NCBI RefSeq assembly: GCF_011761495.1
Contig: NZ_JAASRU010000001.1
Span: 292,996 to 356,995, forward strand
Direction of reading: 5' to 3'
Source of the DNA: Alkalibacillus almallahensis
GTDB lineage: Bacteria > Bacillota > Bacilli > Bacillales > Alkalibacillaceae
Length of the DNA: 64,000 nucleotides
Shown here: piece by piece, positions 54,071 through 61,196 of the stretch
Layout of the letters: each line of letters starts with the position of its first letter
Numbering within the stretch: position 1 is the stretch's first letter
Program-made: the position numbers and the translations under genes
The notes under the pieces: generated by a model
The model's database searches: none
What the model was told of the DNA's origin: nothing
Seen by the model: only the letters and a program-made list of their open reading frames with translations

Positions 54071-54583
54071 TTATTTCTCATCATACAGACTTAACGCTTG
54101 ATTTTCTAACGGAATTCTTTTTGTCATTAGCGCAACATGTAATAAAGGAAATATAAAGGCAGTCAGATAAGCATGAAACATCAATGACAAGCAAATGAAT
54201 TCAAAAAATACGATCCAATAATTAGGATGCTTTACCCAACGAAATAAACCATTTGTAACACGTTCATCGTTTGTAGGGTTGATAATAACTTTTGTATTCC
54301 ATAATCGACCCAAAGTTTTAATGACATAAACACGGCATAATTGTAAAATTATAAATATGACGAACAATAGCCAAGGAATTGATTGCTGCCACTGATGTGA
54401 GATATAACTTTCAACAATTAAACTAAATAGAAATAACGAATGGACAAGCACAATCCAATGGTAATAAGGGTCATTGATCATAATTCCGCCACGTTTCAAC
54501 TGATAAGCCTCATTTTTGCGGGCCAACCCTAATTCATATAATCTTAGCGCTATTAAATAAATGAATATGACCACATAAAACAA
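54071..54583 (-). CDS. bpsB: Isoprenylcysteine methyltransferase-like O-methyltransferase (BpsB/YpbQ)
   Basis: A 170-residue integral membrane protein with about four or five helices. The ICMT signature is RWVKHPNYWIVFFEF, with conserved His-Pro-Asn-Tyr, and R-x-YELGLARKNE at the start. In B. subtilis BpsB methylates the alkylpyrones made by BpsA. Here it follows bpsA directly: its TTG start is the codon after the bpsA stop, with GGAGG eight bases upstream. Operon order and length match. Confidence 0.9.
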   Translation of the reverse strand: MFYVVIFIYLIALRLYELGLARKNEAYQLKRGGIMINDPYYHWIVLVHSLFLFSLIVESYISHQWQQSIPWLLFVIFIILQLCRVYVIKTLGRLWNTKVIINPTNDERVTNGLFRWVKHPNYWIVFFEFICLSLMFHAYLTAFIFPLLHVALMTKRIPLENQALSLYDEK

Positions 54584-55639
54584 TTATATGACCTCCAACA
54601 GTAATATTTCTGAAGAAAATCCTGGTCCTAGAGCAGTTAAGAGCCCCTTATCACCTTGTTTTAACTCCTGATTGATATAGCTTTGTAATACAAATAATAC
54701 TGTAGGCGATGACATATTACCAAACTGTCTTAAGACGGATTTTGCTGTATCTAGTTTAAGTGAATCAGGTATTATGTCTTCTAATTGTTCAATGATTTTC
54801 TTGCCACCTGGATGCGCAACAACAAAATTCAAATAATTCTGGGTTAAATTGTTTCGTTCTAGAAATTCTTGTACCTGAGGTGCCCAAAAAGAATTCACCA
54901 ATCTCGGGATCTTTTGACTAAACACCACATGAAATCCATCATCCTTAACGTCCCAACCCATCACATCAAGAGAGTCTGGTAATAGCTTTGAGTCAGTCGT
55001 GTTGATTTGAACAGTACAGCCTTCAGATTGTTTTACAAGATCATGATTAGCACCTAATAATAATACAGCTGCTGCCCCGTCACTAAAGATTGCGGCACCG
55101 ACAATATCTTTTTTCGTTAAATCTCGCGGGTGGAATGCAGTTGACGCTAACTCACAACAAACTAATAATAACGATTCATCTGGATGAGCTTTTAGATAAT
55201 CAAAAGCTCTTGCTAAACCAATAGCCCCTCCCGCACAACCTAATCCAAACATAGGCATGCGCTTTATCGACGAGGAAAGTTGTAATTCATTAATGAGATG
55301 AGCATCAAAGGAAGGCGTTAATATTCCCGTGCTAGTCACACTAATGATGGCGTCAATTTCTAAAGATTGATCATAGTTACCAAGGCAATTCTCAACTGCT
55401 TCTTGAGCAAGATTCAAGCCTTCTTCAAACCATAATTGATGCCGATCACTTAATTTATTCTCACTATGAAGCCATTCTCGATCAGCTGCAAAATAACGTG
55501 TATCAATCGCTGCTTGATCAAACACAGCTAGATATTTTTGAAGTGATTCATTCGTATATTGTGAGATGAATTGTTTTGCTTCTGATTGACTAAACCGGTG
55601 ACGCGGGACACTTGTACCAACTGATGAAATTATAGCCAT
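54584..55639 (-). CDS. bpsA: Type III polyketide synthase (BpsA)
   Basis: A 351-residue chalcone-synthase-family enzyme. The catalytic Cys135 is in GLGCAGGAI, the His in VVAHPGGKKII and the Asn in QFGNMSSPTVLF, the complete triad. It condenses long acyl-CoA with malonyl-CoA to alkylpyrones. The ATG at 55639 follows AAGGTGG eight bases upstream. The methyltransferase bpsB is directly linked, as in B. subtilis. Confidence 0.93.
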   Translation of the reverse strand: MAIISSVGTSVPRHRFSQSEAKQFISQYTNESLQKYLAVFDQAAIDTRYFAADREWLHSENKLSDRHQLWFEEGLNLAQEAVENCLGNYDQSLEIDAIISVTSTGILTPSFDAHLINELQLSSSIKRMPMFGLGCAGGAIGLARAFDYLKAHPDESLLLVCCELASTAFHPRDLTKKDIVGAAIFSDGAAAVLLLGANHDLVKQSEGCTVQINTTDSKLLPDSLDVMGWDVKDDGFHVVFSQKIPRLVNSFWAPQVQEFLERNNLTQNYLNFVVAHPGGKKIIEQLEDIIPDSLKLDTAKSVLRQFGNMSSPTVLFVLQSYINQELKQGDKGLLTALGPGFSSEILLLEVI

Positions 55640-55710
55640 AAGTGTAACCACCTTTTTATTCTTATAATCCCCTTTATTCTCTCCCTCTAATCATCTCAGA
55701 TTATGAAAAA

Positions 55711-55734
55711 CCATCTAGCGTTCGCACTAGATGG
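55711..55734 (-). terminator. Terminator after ypsC
   Basis: CCATCTAG / CTAGATGG form an 8-bp stem around an eight-base loop, followed on the minus strand by five T. Confidence 0.8.
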
Positions 55735-55744
55735 CTATTGTTCA

Positions 55745-56878
55745 TTAATATTTTTTACCAAAAAATTGATAATAGTCTGCTTTTATAAAACCGTTAAATA
55801 ATTTTCGTTTCTTTGAAGCTTGTATTCCATAATAGTTCTCGAACTTTTCATGAGCGGTTAAGATATAAACACTCCATTTAGGGTAATCCTTCATGATACC
55901 CCCTAAACTGCTGTAAAGGGATTCAACTTCATCACGATCATTGAGTCGTTCACCGTATGGTGGGTTACCAATAAGATAACCTACATCAGATTTGGGACGA
56001 AGATCTTTAACATTCATTTGTTTCCAGTCAATTAGATCAGCCAACTCTGCTTCGAGTGCATTATTGGTCGCTATTTCAATCGCTTTGTGATCGATATCTG
56101 AACCAGTTATGGATAACGGTTGGTCATAATTGGCTAAGTCCTCTGCTTCTTCTAAAGCTTCATCCCAGATGGATTGTGGCAGGAAGTCCCATTCTTGTGC
56201 AGAAAAATCACGATTAAACCCAGGTGCAATATTCTGACCAATTAATGCAGCTTCAATTGGTATAGTACCAGAACCTGTGAACGGATCAACTAATGTCTTA
56301 TCAGGTTTCCAATTCGTTAACTTAACTAATGCAGCGGCTAGGGTTTCTTTAAGTGGCGCCTCTACTTGATCTACTCGATAGCCACGTTTGTGCAAACCAG
56401 CCCCTGTTGTATCAAGTGAAAGTGTGACGCGATCTTTAAGTATAGCGACTTCCACTTTATAACGCACGCCTGATTCTTCTAAACGTGAATGAATGTGATA
56501 TTGCTCTTGCAAACGAGAAACAATTGCTTTCTTTACGATCGATTGACAATCAGGCACTGAATAGAGTTTAGACTTATGTGATTTACCGACAACATGAATA
56601 AAAGCATCTTCTGGTAACCAATCTTCCCATGGGCAAGCTTTTGTTTGTTCGAATAATTCATCGAAGCTATAGGCATCGAACTCATCGACTAGAACTTTGA
56701 CGCGATCAGCCGTTCTTAACCAAAGATTGGTGCGTGCGATTCCCGAAAAGTCTGACTTGAAAATAACTTTCCCATTTTCAGTATATAAGTCATGGTAGCC
56801 CAAATCTTGTAATTCTTGCTTAACAAGACCTTCTAAGCCCATAGCTGCTGTCGCTATTAATGTAAGTTGATTTGTCAC
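55745..56878 (-). CDS. ypsC: THUMP-domain RNA guanine-N2 methyltransferase (YpsC, RlmL N-half type)
   Basis: A 377-residue protein with an N-terminal THUMP domain (AMGLEGLVKQELQDLGY onward) and a Rossmann methyltransferase with DPFTGSGTIPIEAAL (S-adenosylmethionine) and the catalytic NPPYGERL. The family methylates G2445 in 23S rRNA in E. coli. The GTG at 56878 is preferred since AAAGGA lies nine bases upstream; the ATG at 56887 abuts the site. It is encoded just downstream of rnpB, as in B. subtilis. Confidence 0.9.
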   Translation of the reverse strand: MTNQLTLIATAAMGLEGLVKQELQDLGYHDLYTENGKVIFKSDFSGIARTNLWLRTADRVKVLVDEFDAYSFDELFEQTKACPWEDWLPEDAFIHVVGKSHKSKLYSVPDCQSIVKKAIVSRLQEQYHIHSRLEESGVRYKVEVAILKDRVTLSLDTTGAGLHKRGYRVDQVEAPLKETLAAALVKLTNWKPDKTLVDPFTGSGTIPIEAALIGQNIAPGFNRDFSAQEWDFLPQSIWDEALEEAEDLANYDQPLSITGSDIDHKAIEIATNNALEAELADLIDWKQMNVKDLRPKSDVGYLIGNPPYGERLNDRDEVESLYSSLGGIMKDYPKWSVYILTAHEKFENYYGIQASKKRKLFNGFIKADYYQFFGKKY

Positions 56879-56966
56879 AAGAGTCATTCCTTTCGCAAAC
56901 CTGAAATTTTCTATCTATAGTATGTACGATATAATTTATTCAATATGAAATAAAGGCATAAATAAG

Positions 56967-57374
56967 ATGACCGATCAATGTCTAGTAAGCCATGTTCTGT
57001 CTCTTAGTACTGCTAACGGTGGTCAACCTCGTACGCCGAGTGTAATCATCTATCTACAAGCCATAAATGCTTGTCTTCTTGCTAAGTTGAATTCCTTGCA
57101 AGAAGTGCCCCTACCATTGTTTGGGTTGCTCACTCGCGGGGTTTACCGCGTTCCACCTCGATTGTTTCCAATCAAGCTCGTCTCTGTGGCACTTTAAAGG
57201 TATTGTAGCCCTATCGAAATAACGTAGGCTGCATCCCTGCCGTTAGCTACCTTTAAGGTAACTACCTTGACTTATGGTTTCGTCAAGCACGAACACTACT
57301 AGCATCTCAGCTAGTGTGAGCATGGACTTTCCTCTCAAGCTGTACTTGAGCAATTACATTAACATTGATCTTCC
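56967..57374 (-). ncRNA. rnpB: RNase P RNA, class B
   Basis: About 405 nt on the minus strand. Universal RNase P segments are visible: GAGGAAAGTCCATGCTC, GCTGAGATG, AGTGTTCGTG, ACGGCAGGGA, AAGTGCCACAG, GTGGAACGCGGTAAACCCC, GTACGAGG and AACATGGCTTAC. The Bacillus-type class B features are present. Helix P1 is GATCAATGT / ACATTGATC. A 13-bp inverted repeat (56954-56966 / 57374-57386) brackets the gene and extends P1. An extended -10 box, TGTTAAAAT, lies upstream at 57404-57396. Exact ends are approximate. Confidence 0.97.
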
Positions 57375-57448
57375 TTATTTATGCCTGAACAAAGTATTTT
57401 AACACATCATATTAAATAATTCGACTGTAAATATTAACAAAATTACTC

Positions 57449-57757
57449 TTACTCACTTCGGCCGCCACGACTAAATACAGCTTTTTCTAAATTCGATAAT
57501 CTTTGTAGAACATCAGCATTGACTTGAGAACGACTTTGGTTTGTTGTTGTTGTTGTTTCAAATTGTGGTGAACCACTTGAGGCATTTGTGATTCGTTCCA
57601 TCTCTTCTTTTAATCGGCTGATCTCTTTTTCGAAGTAATCGTAATCCTTAATGACAACATCTAAAAACTCGTCGACTTCATCCTGATTGTATCCTCGCAT
57701 CGATGTTTTGAATTCCTTATCTAAAATGTCTTGATTAGTAAGCTGTGGTTTATCCAT
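57449..57757 (-). CDS. gpsB: Cell division protein GpsB
   Basis: A 102-residue protein with a DivIVA-like N-terminal coiled coil (LTNQDILDKEFKTSMRGYNQDEVDEFLDVVIKDY) with its membrane-contact arginine loop, a Thr/Ser-rich linker and a C-terminal helical trimerising part (VLQRLSNLEKAVF). GpsB links division and elongation and binds PBP1, whose gene ponA is nearby. AGGAGGG precedes the ATG. Between rnpB and ypsA as in B. subtilis. Confidence 0.93.
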   Translation of the reverse strand: MDKPQLTNQDILDKEFKTSMRGYNQDEVDEFLDVVIKDYDYFEKEISRLKEEMERITNASSGSPQFETTTTTNQSRSQVNADVLQRLSNLEKAVFSRGGRSE

Positions 57758-57777
57758 AAATAAATACCCTCCTACGA

Positions 57778-58338
57778 TTAATCATATTCTAATTGTCCAG
57801 ATTCTTGCATATCACGAGCTATTTCTTCTAAATCGAACGCATTGATCTGGAACATCTTATAATCTTTTTGTTCTTGATACTGTAATACAAGTTGATGAAA
57901 ATATTTTGGCGAACCACCATATTCATCCTCATAGACAATCAAACAACCATCCGTCTTGTTAAGCAGCCATTTGTCTCGGGTTTGGTATTGTGAAGGCCCT
58001 TCATAAGATTTTTGGCTTAATGGTTGTGAAAAGTCAGCTTTTAAGAGCATTGTTTGATATTTCTGCTGTTTTTCTTCGTTCCATACCTGGTCCTGGTTCT
58101 GAAATGGCGGAATCACCGCTATTTTTAAATCGTAGTCATTTTTTAATTGTTCGACAACATCAAATGCCCACATTTCTATCCCTGGTTGACCAGAGATTAC
58201 AATCCATTCCAACCCCTGTTCAACAAGAGGCACTAGTTGACGTTTAATTGCCTCTTTAATAACGGTGATTTTTTGGTCTTGTTCATTAAATATATTCAGT
58301 TCATGTGGTTTATAACCTATAATTGCAATTGATTTCAT
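57778..58338 (-). CDS. ypsA: SLOG-domain protein YpsA (DUF1273)
   Basis: A 186-residue Rossmann-like protein. The opening IAIIGYKPHELNIF and GLEWIVISGQPGIEMWAFDVV, then FSQPLSQKSYEGPSQYQTRDKWLLNKTDG and YEDEYGGSPKYF, are the conserved YpsA blocks. It is a SLOG-superfamily protein implicated in division in B. subtilis and Staphylococcus. The ribosome binding site is weak. It lies 20 bases before gpsB and is likely co-transcribed. Confidence 0.9.
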   Translation of the reverse strand: MKSIAIIGYKPHELNIFNEQDQKITVIKEAIKRQLVPLVEQGLEWIVISGQPGIEMWAFDVVEQLKNDYDLKIAVIPPFQNQDQVWNEEKQQKYQTMLLKADFSQPLSQKSYEGPSQYQTRDKWLLNKTDGCLIVYEDEYGGSPKYFHQLVLQYQEQKDYKMFQINAFDLEEIARDMQESGQLEYD

Positions 58339-58357
58339 AATACTAGTATATCAAAAA

Positions 58358-58382
58358 AAGAGCTAGTGTTAACTAGCTCTTC
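58358..58382 (-). terminator. Terminator after cdd
   Basis: AAGAGCTAGT / ACTAGCTCTT form a 10-bp stem; on the minus strand seven T follow. Confidence 0.85.
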
Positions 58383-58402
58383 GAAAAAACATTAAAGTTA
58401 TA

Positions 58403-58810
58403 TTAATTTTGGCCAGATTCTAAATCCTCTGGTGTAAAAGAAAAAGGTAACAATTCTTGAACTGTCGTTTCTTTCACTTCTAAATCCTTGTTCGTAATAT
58501 AAACAGGCATTGACGGTTCAAAGAATTCACTCATTACCTGTCGACAAGCGCCACAAGGTGGTACTGGGCGATCTGTTTTAGCCATAACAGCTAAAGCTTC
58601 AAATTCACGAACGCCTTGAGATACTGCTTTAAAAATAGCTACGCGCTCACCACAACATGTTACTGGATAGGAAGCGTTTTCAATGTTACAGCCTTGAAAT
58701 ACTTCTCCATCCTTTGTTAACAATGCTGCACCCACAGGGAATTTAGAATATGGCACATAAGCTTGCGATAACATTTCTTGCGCTGCATTTACTAGTTGCT
58801 CTTTCTCCAT
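58403..58810 (-). CDS. cdd: Cytidine deaminase
   Basis: A 135-residue zinc deaminase. Substrate and zinc motifs are YVPYSKFPVGAALL, GCNIENASYPVTCCGERVA (Cys ligand and catalytic Glu) and PVPPCGACRQVM (two Cys ligands). It converts cytidine and deoxycytidine to uridine forms. GAGGAGAGG precedes the ATG. Its place between ypsA and yppE differs from the B. subtilis order. Confidence 0.95.
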   Translation of the reverse strand: MEKEQLVNAAQEMLSQAYVPYSKFPVGAALLTKDGEVFQGCNIENASYPVTCCGERVAIFKAVSQGVREFEALAVMAKTDRPVPPCGACRQVMSEFFEPSMPVYITNKDLEVKETTVQELLPFSFTPEDLESGQN

Positions 58811-58860
58811 CTCGACCTCTCCTCTTTATTCATCTATATCTTCAATTTTAGGAAAATGAT

Positions 58861-59223
58861 TTAGGAATGATCTGTTATACTAACGTCATTTAAAACGAGA
58901 TCTAAATTATACATAACCGATTGATACAATTCCATAAATCGTTTCTTCCTTACATCATGAAAATAGCTATGCAAAATCATAATCTCTAAGTTATCTTTTG
59001 TATTTTTAATCTGGTTAGGAAATAACGGAATTTGATGAACAATCGCGTTTGCATCCTCTTCCCACTTCTCAATCTTTTCAAATTGATTAAGCGATTCATT
59101 TTTAACTTGGTAAAACTCATCGTATATTTTGCGATTAAATTTATAACCGTTTTCATATCGATCAAAGCAATTTTCTAAGATCTGATGCCTTAGTTCTTTC
59201 GTTAAGTCGATAAAAGCCTGCAT
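58861..59223 (-). CDS. yppE: YppE family protein (DUF1798)
   Basis: A 120-residue helical protein. It carries the YppE features: an opening charged helix, DRYENGYKFNRKIYDEFY, EKWEEDA and LEIMILHSYFHDVRKKRFMELYQSVMYNL. Function unknown. The ATG at 59223 follows AAGGTGG; an in-frame GTG at 59232 lies in that site. The locus yppE-yppC-recU-ponA is in B. subtilis order. Confidence 0.78.
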   Translation of the reverse strand: MQAFIDLTKELRHQILENCFDRYENGYKFNRKIYDEFYQVKNESLNQFEKIEKWEEDANAIVHQIPLFPNQIKNTKDNLEIMILHSYFHDVRKKRFMELYQSVMYNLDLVLNDVSITDHS

Positions 59224-59273
59224 AACATCCACCTTTCTACATCTAATGTATCATGAAATATAACTGAATTCTA

Positions 59274-59405
59274 TTATTTAGTGCCCTTTTTCTGAATTTT
59301 ATCCTCTATTTGATCGGTTAATTGATCTAATGCTTGTTCTAATTCATCTAATGATAATAATAGTTCACCTTTATCAACATATGGATTCGTAATTATCTGT
59401 TCCAC
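59274..59405 (-). CDS. Small acidic helical protein, unknown
   Basis: A 43-residue peptide, MEQIITNPYVDKGELLLSLD then ELEQALDQLTDQIEDKIQKK. The second half is an amphipathic helix. The GTG at 59405 is chosen because GGGGGG lies seven bases upstream; longer in-frame starts lack a site and their extension looks non-coding. It sits between yppE and yppC, where B. subtilis has small ypp genes, but I cannot match it to one. Confidence 0.5.
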   Translation of the reverse strand: MEQIITNPYVDKGELLLSLDELEQALDQLTDQIEDKIQKKGTK

Positions 59406-59513
59406 ACCATTTCCCCCCTTCTTCTTTATCATGATATTCATGATGACAGAGGGAAACTCCTTGTTTGGTGACGATAATCGAACCAAATAGACAAAACTAG
59501 AAGTAAAGTGGTT

Positions 59514-60473
59514 TTAATTGACAAGATGCTTCTTTTGAGGTTCTGAGATATTTGCCACTTGAGCCAATAGTTGTCTTTTATGCACAAACTGTTTATAGAA
59601 GGGTTTAGTATCAACTCTCTTTTCTTCTTTCCACCATTTACGTTTAATTCTCGTATCCTTCACCCAATCGCTCATGTTATATGTTATAGAATGATCAATT
59701 CGGGTATAACACTCACGTAGTGGTTCACTCACTGTTTCTACATTGGATAATGTAAATTGTTCATAAGCCTTACGACTGCCTATAATGTCAACTTGGTTAC
59801 AAAAATCATAAAACAATGGATATAGATAAGGATAAAATAAGATATTCGCTACTTGTTTTCCGAATCGAATGCGATTTGTTACATTTTGAAATGGTGGAAC
59901 ATTAAGCCCATATACTTTCCCTTGCATAGTAGGGATTAAGATTGAATTAAGATGTAAGATTGATTGTATATAATATGGTAACTGTTTAAACACTTTACGC
60001 TGATAAGGGTTATTTTTTATAATTGGCTGTTGGATTAATTGTTGCTCATTAATAATTTGAGCGGTTAATAGTCTTTCACTATCTTTAGTTTGGTAAAAGT
60101 GATACCACTCTTGTTCCATAAATGAAGAAACACCAAAATATTTTAGTAAAAAGAATAACGGTCTCCCTTGCAGCTTTGATTGTTCGTAAACCAGCAACTG
60201 AGGATACGCATCGCGAAAGATAAACCAATTAATACTTTCGTAAGTTAAAAATAACGCTTTACGATCTTGTTCCGACAGTAGGGTTTTATAAACTGGTAAC
60301 GTTAAGTCCGTCATGTTCCAACCAGCATTGCGGGATACAGTAGAAGCTAAAAAAGACCATTTTATTTCAGGATGATTCACATAAAACTGCCAATATGCAT
60401 GGGTTCGGGCTATATTATCGATGTTAAAGTTAGCTGTTTGTTCCTCGAGGTCATAAACGACTAAGGGTCGCAT
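59514..60473 (-). CDS. yppC: DUF2515 family protein (YppC)
   Basis: A 319-residue protein rich in aromatic residues. Conserved-looking blocks are NIARTHAYWQFYVNHPEIKWSFLAS, VSRNAGWNMTDL, SINWFIFRDAYPQLLVYE and a C-terminal basic part RIKRKWWKEEKRV. I call it YppC (DUF2515) from these and from its place divergent to recU-ponA. No catalytic motif is clear. AAGGA precedes the ATG. Confidence 0.8.
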   Translation of the reverse strand: MRPLVVYDLEEQTANFNIDNIARTHAYWQFYVNHPEIKWSFLASTVSRNAGWNMTDLTLPVYKTLLSEQDRKALFLTYESINWFIFRDAYPQLLVYEQSKLQGRPLFFLLKYFGVSSFMEQEWYHFYQTKDSERLLTAQIINEQQLIQQPIIKNNPYQRKVFKQLPYYIQSILHLNSILIPTMQGKVYGLNVPPFQNVTNRIRFGKQVANILFYPYLYPLFYDFCNQVDIIGSRKAYEQFTLSNVETVSEPLRECYTRIDHSITYNMSDWVKDTRIKRKWWKEEKRVDTKPFYKQFVHKRQLLAQVANISEPQKKHLVN

Positions 60474-60569
60474 ATCATCATTCCTTTATCAGTATTCAAC
60501 ATATTCACAGTATATCCAATTCTTTTTACTTTAAAATTTGGTATAATAAGTGCTGAGGAGGAATTAACT

Positions 60570-61196
60570 TTGCAATATCCTAAAGGCAGTCGTCAGTCAT
60601 CTCACATTAAACGCAACAGAAAAAATACTCAAAAACATCAAACTAAAGACGCCTATGCTAATCGAGGTATGACCCTCGAAAAAGACATTAATGAAACGAA
60701 TAAATATTATTTAGAGTCCGGAAAAGCAGTCATCCATAAGAAACCAACACCAATCCAAGTTGTGGATGTTGATTATCCTAAACGTAGTGCAGCTGTTATT
60801 AAAGAGGCTTATTATCGTAGACCATCAACAACAGACTTCAACGGACTCTACCAAGGACGTCATATTGACTTTGAGGCTAAAGAAACTAAAAACAAACAAT
60901 CACTACCTTTAAGTAATATTCATAATCACCAAGTTGAACACATGAAACGTATTCATGATCATGGCGGAATTTCATTTTTAATTGTTCGTTTTTCTAATAT
61001 GGACGAAACGTTTTTATTACCTTTATCTCATTTTTTATCTATTTGGAACGAACAAGAAAATGGCGGTCGAAAATCGATCCCATATCCTTACATCGCTGAA
61101 CATGGTTTCGTCATCCCATTCCGCTTACAAGCCAAAGTTGATTATTTACAAGTAATTGATGACGTTTATTTTACGGAGGAGAATAATTATGAGTGA
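60570..61196 (+). CDS. recU: Holliday junction resolvase RecU
   Basis: A 208-residue nuclease of the RecU family. It begins QYPKGSRQSSH; the metal active site is STTDFNGLYQGRHIDFEAKET (Asp, Glu-x-Lys), followed by LSNIHNHQVEHM and GGISFLIVRF. It resolves Holliday junctions and supports chromosome segregation. It starts with TTG after GAGGAGG. Its end overlaps the ponA start by eight bases, the usual recU-ponA arrangement. Confidence 0.94.
   Translation: MQYPKGSRQSSHIKRNRKNTQKHQTKDAYANRGMTLEKDINETNKYYLESGKAVIHKKPTPIQVVDVDYPKRSAAVIKEAYYRRPSTTDFNGLYQGRHIDFEAKETKNKQSLPLSNIHNHQVEHMKRIHDHGGISFLIVRFSNMDETFLLPLSHFLSIWNEQENGGRKSIPYPYIAEHGFVIPFRLQAKVDYLQVIDDVYFTEENNYE

Noticed and set aside
56967..57197. 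Open frame on the plus strand within rnpB
   Set aside because: It is antisense to a clear RNase P RNA; chance frame.
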